Origin: Calidithermus chliarophilus DSM 9957
GTDB lineage: Bacteria > Deinococcota > Deinococci > Deinococcales > Thermaceae
DNA length: 46,356 bases
Assembly: GCF_000430045.1 (NCBI RefSeq)
Contig: NZ_KE387026.1
Location: 4,789 to 51,144 of the forward strand
Reading direction: 5' to 3'
Both the position numbers and the translations under genes were made by a program. This document shows positions 35,428-43,934 of this stretch, piece by piece. The number at the start of each line of letters is the position of its first letter. The first letter of the stretch is position 1. The notes under the pieces are model-generated. The model was not told the DNA's origin. It made no database searches and saw nothing but the letters and a program-made list of their open reading frames with translations.

Positions 35428-38400
35428 CTAGAAAGGCACCACCGTCTCGTTCTGCCCGCCGTTGCCGCCCTGCTGCCCGAAGAGCAGCGCCTCGCGGTCG
35501 GGGATCAGGCGGGCCTCGAGCCAGTCGAGTTCCTTGACCATCCTCACCGCCTCCTCGCTCACCTTGATGCCGCGGGCCTCGAGCGAGGCCCAGCAGTCGG
35601 CGCCGTGGACGCGCATGTGCAGCGGCAGGGTGCCCACGTGCTCGTCGAGGATGCTGTAGAGGTCGCGCAGCTTGTCGTCGTCGAGGATGGCGATGTCCAT
35701 GACGAGCTCCATCACCTTGGGCATGCCCTCGAGGTCGTGGTAGGGGAAGACGTCCTGGGCTACTACCCGCAGGGTCTCCCCTTCCCCGTCGGGCTCGACC
35801 TCGGCCACCACCAGCACCGGGGCGTCCTCGCGCAGGCGGGGCGAGACGCGGTCGTAGGAGCGGCCGAAGCTCACCACCTCCACCGCGCCGGTCTCGTCGC
35901 CCAGGGTGAAGCGGCACATCATCCCGCCCGACTTGGTGGGCTTGCGGACGATGCCCTCCACCAGGCCCGCCAGCAGCAGCTTGGCGCGGCCCTTGCCCCC
36001 GCGCTGGCTCTGGTAGGCCTCGGGCAATTCCTCGATGGTGCAGCTCGCCGCCTCGCGCAGGCCCTCGTAGCGCAAGAGCGGGTGCCCGGTGACGTAAATC
36101 CCCAGCGCCTCCTTCTCGTAGCGCAGCTTGGTCACCTCGTCCAGGGGGGGCACCTTGGGCAGGGAGGGCTCGCTCTGGGCGTCGGCGAAGAGGCCCATCA
36201 TGCCCGAGCTGGCGGTCTCGCGCTCGGCCTGGGCCCACTTGAGCAGGTCGTCGAGGGCGGCGAGCATCTGGCCGCGCTCGCCGAGCTCGTCGAAGGCGCC
36301 CGCCTTGATCAGCGATTCGGCCACGCGCTTGTTGGCCACGCTGGGGTCGCAGCGCTTGAGGAAGTCGGCCAGCGACTTGAAGCGGCCCTTCTCGCGCTCC
36401 TTCAGGATGAGCTCGGCGGGGCCCTCGCCCACGTTCTTCACCGCCGAGAGCCCGAAGAGCACCTCGCCCCCCAGCGCCCGGAAGCTGAAGCCCGAGCGGT
36501 TGATGTCGGGGGGCAGCACCTCCACGCCCATGCCCCTGGCCGCGCGGATGTACTCGGCCACCTTGTCGGAGTCGCCGCGTTCGACCGTGAGCAGGGCGGC
36601 GTGGAACTCGACGGGGTAGTGGGCTTTGACGTAGGCGGTCTGGTAGGTGAGGATCGCGTAGGCCGCCGAGTGCGACTTGTTGAAGCCGTAGTTGGCGAAG
36701 GCCTCGAGCAGGTCGAAGAGCCTGTCGGCCTCGTCCTCGGGGATGCCCTTCTCCGCCGCACCCTTCTTGAACTGGGCGCGGTGCTTGACCATCTCCTCCA
36801 TCTTCTTCTTGCCCATCGCCCGGCGCAGCAGGTCGGCCTCGCCCAGGCTGTAGCCCGCCGCGGCCGAGGCGATCTGCATGATCTGCTCCTGGTAGACGGG
36901 GATGCCGTAGGTTTCGCGGAGGATGGGCTCCAAGATCTTGCCCGCGTTGGGGAACTGCGGGTACTCGACGGGCTCCTTGCCGTGGTGGCGGCGGATGTAG
37001 GTGGGGATGTTCTCCATGGGGCCGGGCCGGTACAGCGCACCCAGCGCGATGATGTCCTGGATGCGGCGCGGCTTGAGCCCGCGCACGGTGGAGGTCATGC
37101 CGGCCGAGTCGAGCTGGAAGATGCCCTTCGTCTCGCCGCGCCCCAACAGCTCGAAGGTCTTCTCGTCGTCGATGGGCAGGGCGTCGTAGTCGATGTCCAC
37201 GCCCTTCGACTCCTTGACGATGCGCTTGCACTCGTCGAGGAAGGAGAGCGTGCGCAGGCCCAGGAAGTCCATCTTCAAGAAGCCCAGCGCCTCGACCGAG
37301 CTCATGTCGTACTGCGTGACCTTGCCCTCGCCGTCGTTGGCGCGCATCAGGGGGATCCAGTCGCGGATGGGCACGTCGGAGATCACCACGCCCGCCGCGT
37401 GCACGCTGGACTGGCGGTTGAGGCCCTCGAGCTTTTGCGCGACCTCGAGCACCCGCCTGACCAGCGGGTCCTTCTCCATCTCGGCCCGTAGGTCGGGGAT
37501 GGTCTCGATGGCCTTCTCCAGCGGGGTCGGCTTGCCGAAGACCACCGGGATGAGCTTGGCGAGCTCGTCGGCCTTCTTGATGGGCAGCCCGAAGACCCGC
37601 GCGGCGTCCTTGATGGCGGCCTTGGAGGCCAGGGTGCCGAAGGTGCCGATCTGGGCCACCATCTCGTCGCCGTAACGCCGGCGCACGTACTCGATGACCT
37701 CACCGCGGCGCACGTCGGAGAAGTCGGTGTCGATGTCGGGCATCGAGACGCGGGCGGGGTTGAGGAAGCGCTCGAAGAGCAGGTCGTAGGCCAGGGGGTC
37801 GATGTTGGTGATGCGCGTGGCGTAGGTGACTAAGCTCCCCGCCGCCGAGCCGCGCCCGGGCCCCACGCTGATGCCGTTGTCCTTGGCCCAGTTGATGAAG
37901 TCGCCCACGATGAGCAAGTAGCCGGGGAAGCCCATGCGCTCGACCACGGTGAGCTCGTAGACGGCGCGGGAGAGGATCTCCCAGGGCCCCCACTCGATGC
38001 CCTCGCTGAGCTCGGGCAGGTGGGCGCGGGCGGCCTCGAGGTCCTCGAGCTCGGCCAGGGCCTTAGCCAGCGCCTCCCCGTCGCCGTGGGGCACCGGCTT
38101 GCCGATCCGGCGGAAAAACTCGCGGTAGAGGTCGTCGGTGACCTTGTCGGGGTAGCGCTTGAGGAGGCCGCTGAAGGTGAGCTCGCGGAAGTAGGTCACC
38201 TCGGTGCGGCCCTCGGGCAGGGGGTACTTGGGGATTCGGTACTGCACCTTCTTGGGCACGAGCTCGACGTTGCACATGCGCCCGATCTCGAGCGAGTTGT
38301 CGAACAGCTCGTCGAAGCGCTTGCCCCACAGCTCGCGCTCGTCGTCGAAGGTAGAGCGCATCTCCTCGGGGGTCTTGACGTAGAACTCGTCGCAGGGGAA

Positions 38401-39183
38401 CTTCCAGCGGTCCGGGTCGTCCCATGTCGCCTTCGACTGCACCGCCAGCACCACCGCGTGCGCCTCGGCGTCCTCCTTGCGCACGTAGTGCCCGTCGTTG
38501 GTCGCCACGATGCCCAGGCCGTACTTGTCGGCGAACTCCTTGAGCACCCGGTTGACCTTGTGCTGCTCGCTCAGGCCGTGGTCCTGGATCTCGATGAAGT
38601 AGCGCTTGTCCCCGAAGATCGAAAGGTACTCCAGCAGGCGGCGCTCGGCGTCCTCGTGGCGCTCCTGCATGATGAACTGCGGGATCTCGGCCCCTAAGCA
38701 GCCCGACAGCGCGATGATGCCCGCGTTGTGCTCGCGCAGGATCTCGCGGTCGATGCGGGGCTTGCCGTAGAAGCCCTCGAGGTAGGCGCGGCTGGAGAGG
38801 CGGCAGAGGTTCTGGTAGCCCTCGAAGTCCTTGGCCAGCAGCGTGAGGTGGAAGTAGCCCCCGTCGAGCCCCTTCCCCTGCTTGCGGTCGAAGCGGGAGT
38901 CGGCGGCCACGTAGGCCTCGTAGCCGATGATGGGCTTGACCTCGGCCTCGGTGGCGTACTTGTAGAACTGCACGGCCCCGAACATGTTGCCGTGGTCGGT
39001 CATGGCCAGCATGGGCTCCTCGGGGCTGACCTTCTTGACCCACTTGATGAGGTCCTTGAGGCGCGCGGCCCCGTCGAGCAGCGAGAACTGGGTGTGCTGG
39101 TGCAGGTGGGCGAACTTGCACACCGGGCAGTTGTCGGCGTCGTGTTTGGGGCGGTCGGCGAAGGGGTTGAGGTCGGTGGCCAT
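35428..39183 (-). CDS. dnaE: DNA polymerase III alpha subunit
   Basis: The replicative polymerase, 1251 residues. The PHP domain starts AHLHQHTQFSLLDGAARL and keeps its metal-binding His residues, as in Thermus DnaE where it binds zinc. The palm Asp pair is in MPDIDTDFSD (about 480-486), with GPGRGSAAGSLV before it. The tau/beta-binding and OB region follow (SGGMMCRFTLGDETGAVEVVSFGRSYD), and the C-terminus NETVVPF resembles the Thermus end. ATG 39183 starts MATDLNPF; the longer frame is not protein-like. Just before the PHP domain is a CPVC pair not found in my memory of T. aquaticus DnaE. Confidence 0.97.
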   Translation of the reverse strand: MATDLNPFADRPKHDADNCPVCKFAHLHQHTQFSLLDGAARLKDLIKWVKKVSPEEPMLAMTDHGNMFGAVQFYKYATEAEVKPIIGYEAYVAADSRFDRKQGKGLDGGYFHLTLLAKDFEGYQNLCRLSSRAYLEGFYGKPRIDREILREHNAGIIALSGCLGAEIPQFIMQERHEDAERRLLEYLSIFGDKRYFIEIQDHGLSEQHKVNRVLKEFADKYGLGIVATNDGHYVRKEDAEAHAVVLAVQSKATWDDPDRWKFPCDEFYVKTPEEMRSTFDDERELWGKRFDELFDNSLEIGRMCNVELVPKKVQYRIPKYPLPEGRTEVTYFRELTFSGLLKRYPDKVTDDLYREFFRRIGKPVPHGDGEALAKALAELEDLEAARAHLPELSEGIEWGPWEILSRAVYELTVVERMGFPGYLLIVGDFINWAKDNGISVGPGRGSAAGSLVTYATRITNIDPLAYDLLFERFLNPARVSMPDIDTDFSDVRRGEVIEYVRRRYGDEMVAQIGTFGTLASKAAIKDAARVFGLPIKKADELAKLIPVVFGKPTPLEKAIETIPDLRAEMEKDPLVRRVLEVAQKLEGLNRQSSVHAAGVVISDVPIRDWIPLMRANDGEGKVTQYDMSSVEALGFLKMDFLGLRTLSFLDECKRIVKESKGVDIDYDALPIDDEKTFELLGRGETKGIFQLDSAGMTSTVRGLKPRRIQDIIALGALYRPGPMENIPTYIRRHHGKEPVEYPQFPNAGKILEPILRETYGIPVYQEQIMQIASAAAGYSLGEADLLRRAMGKKKMEEMVKHRAQFKKGAAEKGIPEDEADRLFDLLEAFANYGFNKSHSAAYAILTYQTAYVKAHYPVEFHAALLTVERGDSDKVAEYIRAARGMGVEVLPPDINRSGFSFRALGGEVLFGLSAVKNVGEGPAELILKEREKGRFKSLADFLKRCDPSVANKRVAESLIKAGAFDELGERGQMLAALDDLLKWAQAERETASSGMMGLFADAQSEPSLPKVPPLDEVTKLRYEKEALGIYVTGHPLLRYEGLREAASCTIEELPEAYQSQRGGKGRAKLLLAGLVEGIVRKPTKSGGMMCRFTLGDETGAVEVVSFGRSYDRVSPRLREDAPVLVVAEVEPDGEGETLRVVAQDVFPYHDLEGMPKVMELVMDIAILDDDKLRDLYSILDEHVGTLPLHMRVHGADCWASLEARGIKVSEEAVRMVKELDWLEARLIPDREALLFGQQGGNGGQNETVVPF

Positions 39184-39252
39184 TACGAGGAAAGCATAAT
39201 GCAAAACCGCCCCGCCGAATGCAACGGCCCTCCGGCCCGCGGTTTTCATGGA

Positions 39253-39281
39253 TTGACACCAGGAAACTCCCTCCTTACCCT
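39253..39281 (+). promoter_or_regulatory. Sigma-A-type promoter
   Basis: TTGACA (39253-39258), 17 bases, TACCCT (39276-39281), upstream of the metallopeptidase-like gene. This is the best -35/-10 pair in the window. Confidence 0.7.
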
Positions 39282-39306
39282 GTGGCTTAGACCGCTCGAG
39301 GGTTCG

Positions 39307-40470
39307 ATGACTCCTGCCCAACGCCCCCCCTGGAAAACGCTCGGCTGGATCCTCCTGGGCCTGCTGCTGATCGCTACCCGCCAGTCCGAGCCTCCTCCGC
39401 CCGCGCGCTGCCCCAGCGACCCCGGCCTGGGGCTAAGCTCCCCCGGCTGCAGGCTCACCGCCGCCCAGCAGACGGCCCTGCGCCCGTGGCCGGTGAAAGA
39501 CCCCCGCCTCTACCCCCACGGCGTGGCCAGAACCTTCCACCCCTACGAGGTGCCCGGCCGCCGCGACCAGACCGAAACCGAGGCCCTGGCCTACCTGAAA
39601 GCCCACCTGCAGGTGGCCGAGAAAAAAGTTCCGGGGATAACCAGGCGGGCCCTGCGCGTGTTCCGCCACCCGGCCGCGCGTGACAAGATCCCCGACCCGA
39701 GCCTCCGGGCCGCCCTCGCCGGGCTGACCGGCACGGTTTTCGAGGCGGCCATTGACTGGGTGCTGCACCAAAACACATCTCTCCTGCGACCGGTCGTGGC
39801 AAGCGTGAGGTGGGGGGAGTTGCCACCGACCCTCCGAGGCCAAACCTGGCCACGGCTCACCGGCGATAGCGAAATCCTGATCAACGGGAGCTACCGTAAC
39901 GAGAACCCCCTGCTGTATGCCCCGATACTGGCTCACGAAGTTCTGCACACCCGCAGCATCGACAACAGCCTGCCGCAAGAAGTCGTAGCCAGCTTTGCTG
40001 GAGCGCTGGTCTACCTAAACCTGTTATACCTGAACCCCACCCTGGCAGGCAGCGGCACCAAACTCAACCGTACGCTCAACTTCGAGGCCGCCATCCTTCT
40101 CAATTCGGGCCGCGGTGCTCGAGTGGGCCTATCGAATTCCAACGACACGGAGGTTCTCCCCCGCCGTGCAGGCCCTGAGCAGATCCGTAGCTTCATAAGC
40201 GACGTGCACCAGGATTACTCCGACATGCCGATCAGCGACGGCCCTTCCGCAGCTCCGGACATCGAGCCCCTGCTCGAGGCCCTCCAGAAGCGCATGAGCC
40301 CGCGCAAGGAGGCCCCCTGCGCCGGCAACCTCTACGACGAGGCCCTGATCGCCTGCCTGGACTCTCACTTGCAAGACGGCACCCTGAGCGCGCCCTTCCT
40401 CGAGCCCCGGGGCATGGTGAAGCTGGCCGAAACCCTCGGGCTGCAGCCCCCGGGGACTACGGCGGAGTAG
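39307..40470 (+). CDS. Secreted or membrane-anchored HEXXH protein of unknown family
   Basis: A protein of 387 residues with an N-terminal membrane segment (TLGWILLGLLLIAT, about 11-24) and then a Pro-rich, Cys-containing region, so it should face the periplasm. The middle holds LLYAPILAHEVLHTRSIDNSLPQEVVASF, a zincin HEXXH motif with a possible third ligand Glu about 10-14 residues later. Two Cys pairs (PARC/PGC and PCAGN/IACLD) could form disulfides. I cannot place it in a named peptidase family. ATG 39307 has GAGGG in front. Confidence 0.6.
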   Translation: MTPAQRPPWKTLGWILLGLLLIATRQSEPPPPARCPSDPGLGLSSPGCRLTAAQQTALRPWPVKDPRLYPHGVARTFHPYEVPGRRDQTETEALAYLKAHLQVAEKKVPGITRRALRVFRHPAARDKIPDPSLRAALAGLTGTVFEAAIDWVLHQNTSLLRPVVASVRWGELPPTLRGQTWPRLTGDSEILINGSYRNENPLLYAPILAHEVLHTRSIDNSLPQEVVASFAGALVYLNLLYLNPTLAGSGTKLNRTLNFEAAILLNSGRGARVGLSNSNDTEVLPRRAGPEQIRSFISDVHQDYSDMPISDGPSAAPDIEPLLEALQKRMSPRKEAPCAGNLYDEALIACLDSHLQDGTLSAPFLEPRGMVKLAETLGLQPPGTTAE

Positions 40471-40480
40471 CCCCGAGGGC

Positions 40481-40924
40481 TCAGGCGCTCGAGCCCCGCA
40501 GCACCAGCACCGGCGTGGAGCAATTGTGCAAGATCTTGTCGGTGACGGAGCCCATCAGCACCCGCTCGATGCCCTTGCGGCCGTGGGTCGCCATCACCAC
40601 CAGGTCGTGCTCCTTGGCGGCCTCGAGGATCGCCGGGACCGGGCTGTCCTCGACCAGCACGGCCTTGGCGCTCACGCCCTGGGCGGTGGCGATGTCGCGG
40701 ATGCGGGCCAGGGCCTTCTCGCTCTCCTCGCGGTAGTGCTCGAACATCGCCTCGGTGTGCTCGGGGGTCTCGGCGCTGTAGGCGGGCAGGAACTCGTAGG
40801 GGTTTTCCAGGGCGTAGAGGATGGTCACCTCGCTGCCCATGAGCCGGGCGACCTCGAGGCCTTGCTCGAGGGCGTTGCGCCCGAATTCGGTTCCGTCGGT
40901 GGGGATGAGGATGCGCTTGAACAT
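40481..40924 (-). CDS. Universal stress protein
   Basis: A UspA-family protein of 147 residues. It begins MFKRILIPTDGTEFGRNALEQGLEVA and ends with the ATP-binding signature ATHGRKGIERVLMGSVTDKILHNCSTPVLVLRG (G-2x-G-9x-G-S). It therefore belongs to the ATP-binding branch. AAGGAG lies about 8 bases before the ATG. It converges on the HEXXH gene with a 10-base gap, and the stop-proximal sequence of that gene can form a GGGG/CCCC hairpin. Confidence 0.93.
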   Translation of the reverse strand: MFKRILIPTDGTEFGRNALEQGLEVARLMGSEVTILYALENPYEFLPAYSAETPEHTEAMFEHYREESEKALARIRDIATAQGVSAKAVLVEDSPVPAILEAAKEHDLVVMATHGRKGIERVLMGSVTDKILHNCSTPVLVLRGSSA

Positions 40925-41074
40925 AGGCCAACTCCTTCTCGCCGCGTCGGTGCTGGCGAAGGCACGTCCCAGGGAGCGGCGCTGATGGCCTTACCCTAGC
41001 CCAACCCTCTGAGGACAAGTGCCCCTCGGCCTGCGGCCGAGACGTTCGTCCCGCAGGCGGTCCATCACGCCCCC

Positions 41075-41107
41075 TTGACATTTTCCTGACAAGGCCACGG
41101 CTACACT
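41075..41107 (+). promoter_or_regulatory. Pho-box-like direct repeat and -10 box of phoB
   Basis: TTGACAT (41075-41081) and CTGACAA (41086-41092) are 7-base repeats spaced by 4 bases, an 11-base period as in Pho boxes. Nine bases later TACACT (41102-41107) stands 8 bases before the phoB ATG. Confidence 0.55.
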
Positions 41108-41115
41108 GAGGCAGG

Positions 41116-41790
<675 letters not shown>

Positions 41791-41827
41791 GGCCCGTGCC
41801 CCCGAATGCTCCCGCCCGCGGTGAGGG

Positions 41828-42775
41828 GTGACCCCCGTGGAAGCCGTGGTCAGCCTCAAGGCCCTCGAGCACGCCTGGGAACAGGCCCGCGAGGGCGTGG
41901 TGCTGCACGCCGAGGAGCGCGTGACCTACCTCAACCCCGAGGCCGCGCGGCTGCTGGAGGTCGCGCGGGAGCGGGTGCTGGGCAGGCCCCTGCTGCTGGC
42001 GCTGCGCGACCACCGCCTCGAGCGGCTGTGCCGCGAGGGCGGCCAGGCCCGGCTCGAGCTGCGCGGGCGGCACCTGTGGGCCAAGGCCGCGCCGGGGGTG
42101 CTGCTGCTGCTCGACCGGACCGGCGAGCAGCAACGGCTGGAGGCGCTCGAGGAGTCGAGCCGGGTGCTCGCGCACGAGTTCCGCACCCCGGTCACCGGCA
42201 TGCTCTCGCTCATCGAGGCCTTGCAGCAGGGCCTCGAGCCCGACCAGCAGGCGGAGGTGCTGGGGCTGCTGCTGCAGGAGGCCCAGCGCCTGCGGCGGCT
42301 GGTCGAGGACCTGCCCCTCACCCGCGTGCCCGGGCAGGAGCGCACCTTCGCCCTCGAGGAGCTGCGCCCCCGGCTCGAGCGCTTCCTCGCCCCCCAGCTC
42401 GCCGAGCGCGGCGCCCGGATCACCTGGAAGACCCCGCACACCGTCTGGGCCAGCCCCGACGCAGTGTACCAGGCCCTCCTGAACCTGCTCGACAACGCCC
42501 TCAAGTACGGCCCCGGCGGGGAGGTCGTGGTGGAGAGCACCCGCGACGCGCGGGGGGTGTGGCTCGAGGTGCGCGACCGGGGCAGCCCCCTCCCCGACTA
42601 CGAGCCGCTGTTCCAGCCGGGCAAGCGCGGCTACCACGCCGCCAGCGTGCGGGGCTCGGGGCTCGGGCTGGCGCTGGTGCGCCGCCTGGCCGCGGGCTGG
42701 GGCGGCCACGCCTACGGCCGGGCCTGGGAGGGCGGCAACGCTTTCGGCTTGCAATTCCCCTACGATAGGGGCTGA
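41828..42775 (+). CDS. phoR: PhoR-like histidine kinase without membrane segments
   Basis: A kinase of 315 residues. A PAS domain (LEHAWEQAREGVVLHAEERVTYLNPEAARLLE) is followed by the HisKA box VLAHEFRTPV with His116, and a HATPase_c domain with NLLDNALKYGPGGEV, a weak VRDRGSPL loop and GSGLGLALVRRLAAG. No transmembrane helix is visible from GTG 41828, whereas most PhoR proteins have one or two. It would sense phosphate status through partner proteins such as PhoU. Position between phoB and phoU supports the name. Confidence 0.85.
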   Translation: MTPVEAVVSLKALEHAWEQAREGVVLHAEERVTYLNPEAARLLEVARERVLGRPLLLALRDHRLERLCREGGQARLELRGRHLWAKAAPGVLLLLDRTGEQQRLEALEESSRVLAHEFRTPVTGMLSLIEALQQGLEPDQQAEVLGLLLQEAQRLRRLVEDLPLTRVPGQERTFALEELRPRLERFLAPQLAERGARITWKTPHTVWASPDAVYQALLNLLDNALKYGPGGEVVVESTRDARGVWLEVRDRGSPLPDYEPLFQPGKRGYHAASVRGSGLGLALVRRLAAGWGGHAYGRAWEGGNAFGLQFPYDRG

Positions 42776-42795
42776 CCGGTGCTGTTGGAGGATGT

Positions 42796-43464
42796 ATGCG
42801 TGAAGCCTTAGACCGTGAACTCGGGAAGCTGACCCAGGAGAGCATCCGCATGGTCTCGCTGGTGCGCGAGATGGTGGAGAAGAGCGCAAAGGCCCTGGCG
42901 GAGCAGGACATCCGCCTGGCCAACGAGGTCATCGCCCAGGACAAGAACGAGGTGGACCCCCTCGAGCTCGAGATCGAGAACGCCGCGGTGGTGCTCATGG
43001 CCCGCCAGAGCCTCGTCGCCAGCGACCTGCGCTTCGCCCTGACCATCATCAAGTCGCTCACCGACCTCGAGCGCGCCGGGGACTACGCCGCCCACGTCGC
43101 CGAGGACGTGATCGTGCTCGCCAAGGAGCCCCCGCTCAAGAGCTACGTGGTGCTGCCCGAGATGGCCCACCGCCTGGCGGGGATGCTCGACCTCGTGGCC
43201 AAGGCCGTCGCCGAGCGCGACCAGGAAGCCGCGCGCGAGGTGCTGCGCCGCGACGACGAGGTGGACGGAATGTACGAGTCGGTAACGCGGGAGTTGCTGA
43301 CCTACATGCTCGAAGACCCCCGCACCATCTCCAAAGCCCTCACCCTCATGCGCATCGCCCGCAGCTACGAGCGCCTGGGCGACCACCTGGAGAACATCGC
43401 CGAGCGCATCCTCTACTGGCTCACCGGCCGCATGGAGAAAAAGCCCGAGGACGTCCACGGCTAG
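42796..43464 (+). CDS. phoU: Phosphate signalling protein PhoU
   Basis: PhoU links the Pst transporter to PhoR and limits phosphate uptake. The 222 residues form the two three-helix bundles of the family. The repeated acidic metal-binding motifs are visible as KSLTDLERAGDYAAHVAEDV (about 87-106) and IARSYERLGDHLENIAERI near the C-terminus. TTGGAGG lies just before the ATG. It follows phoR by 20 bases and completes a phoB-phoR-phoU unit; no pst genes are in the window. Confidence 0.95.
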   Translation: MREALDRELGKLTQESIRMVSLVREMVEKSAKALAEQDIRLANEVIAQDKNEVDPLELEIENAAVVLMARQSLVASDLRFALTIIKSLTDLERAGDYAAHVAEDVIVLAKEPPLKSYVVLPEMAHRLAGMLDLVAKAVAERDQEAAREVLRRDDEVDGMYESVTRELLTYMLEDPRTISKALTLMRIARSYERLGDHLENIAERILYWLTGRMEKKPEDVHG

Positions 43465-43516
43465 CCTGTAGGGCGAAGGTGGCGGGGCTCCTACGCCTCA
43501 GGGGCGGCCCCGCCCT

Positions 43517-43522
43517 TAGCAT
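43517..43522 (+). promoter_or_regulatory. -10 box (TAGCAT), leaderless
   Basis: TAGCAT, 6 bases, then the GTG at 43529. A GGCGGGGC/GCCCCGCC inverted repeat lies just upstream and may end the phoU transcript. Confidence 0.45.
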
Positions 43523-43528
43523 GTTGGC

Positions 43529-43717
43529 GTGGACGCAGCTCGCAAGTGGTTCCTCCGCATCCTCTGGTCGTTCACCCTCGCCTGGGCGGTCGCCGTGATC
43601 CAGGCCGTCCTGGCGATCCTGGACGTCATCAAAACCCCGCCCCAGATCGCCGTAGCCGTGGGCCTGGCGGTCCTGCTGGGCGGCTGGGTGAAGGACTGGC
43701 TCGAGGCGCGGAGGTAG
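43529..43717 (+). CDS. Small two-helix membrane protein
   Basis: A 62-residue protein with two predicted membrane segments (FLRILWSFTLAWAVAVIQAVLAIL and IAVAVGLAVLLGGWV) and charged ends (MDAARK and KDWLEARR). I do not recognise a family; the size and layout are holin-like but also common for unassigned small membrane proteins. The GTG start is supported by TAGCAT 6 bases upstream. A mosaic repeat element begins right after the stop. Confidence 0.55.
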   Translation: MDAARKWFLRILWSFTLAWAVAVIQAVLAILDVIKTPPQIAVAVGLAVLLGGWVKDWLEARR

Positions 43718-43934
43718 CGGGTATAGCCGTCAGCTATCAGCGGTCAGCCGTCAGCAAAAGGCTCGTGGCGTGTGACTTGTGACCCCTCCCCGCACGCGGG
43801 GAGGGGCTATCCCCCCAACCCCCCTTGCTAAGGGGGGTAAACAAAGGGCGTCTTGCGTTCGGCGTTCGGCGTTCGGCGTTCGGCGTTCGGCGTTCGGCGT
43901 TCGGCGTTCGGCGTCTCGCGTACGACGTACGACC
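43718..43934 (+). repeat. Mosaic heptamer repeat element with GGCGTTC array
   Basis: GTCAGC-type units, GCTCGTGG, a perfect CCCCTCCCCG/CGGGGAGGGG stem (43783-43806), and a CCCCCC-TTGCTAA-GGGGGG hairpin (43819-43837). The heptamer array from 43847 includes seven identical GGCGTTC units (43861-43909), then CGCGTAC and GACGTAC units. It ends at the 3' end of lpdA. Confidence 0.85.

Noticed and set aside
43847-43930. The heptamer arrays as cDNA products of the RT-ncRNA system in this window
   Set aside because: The ncRNA contains no GGCGTTC-type template, the arrays are host-like in GC, and the predicted repeat length from the ncRNA would be 26, not 7.
43847-43930. CRISPR array
   Set aside because: Units are 7 bases with no spacers and no cas genes nearby.
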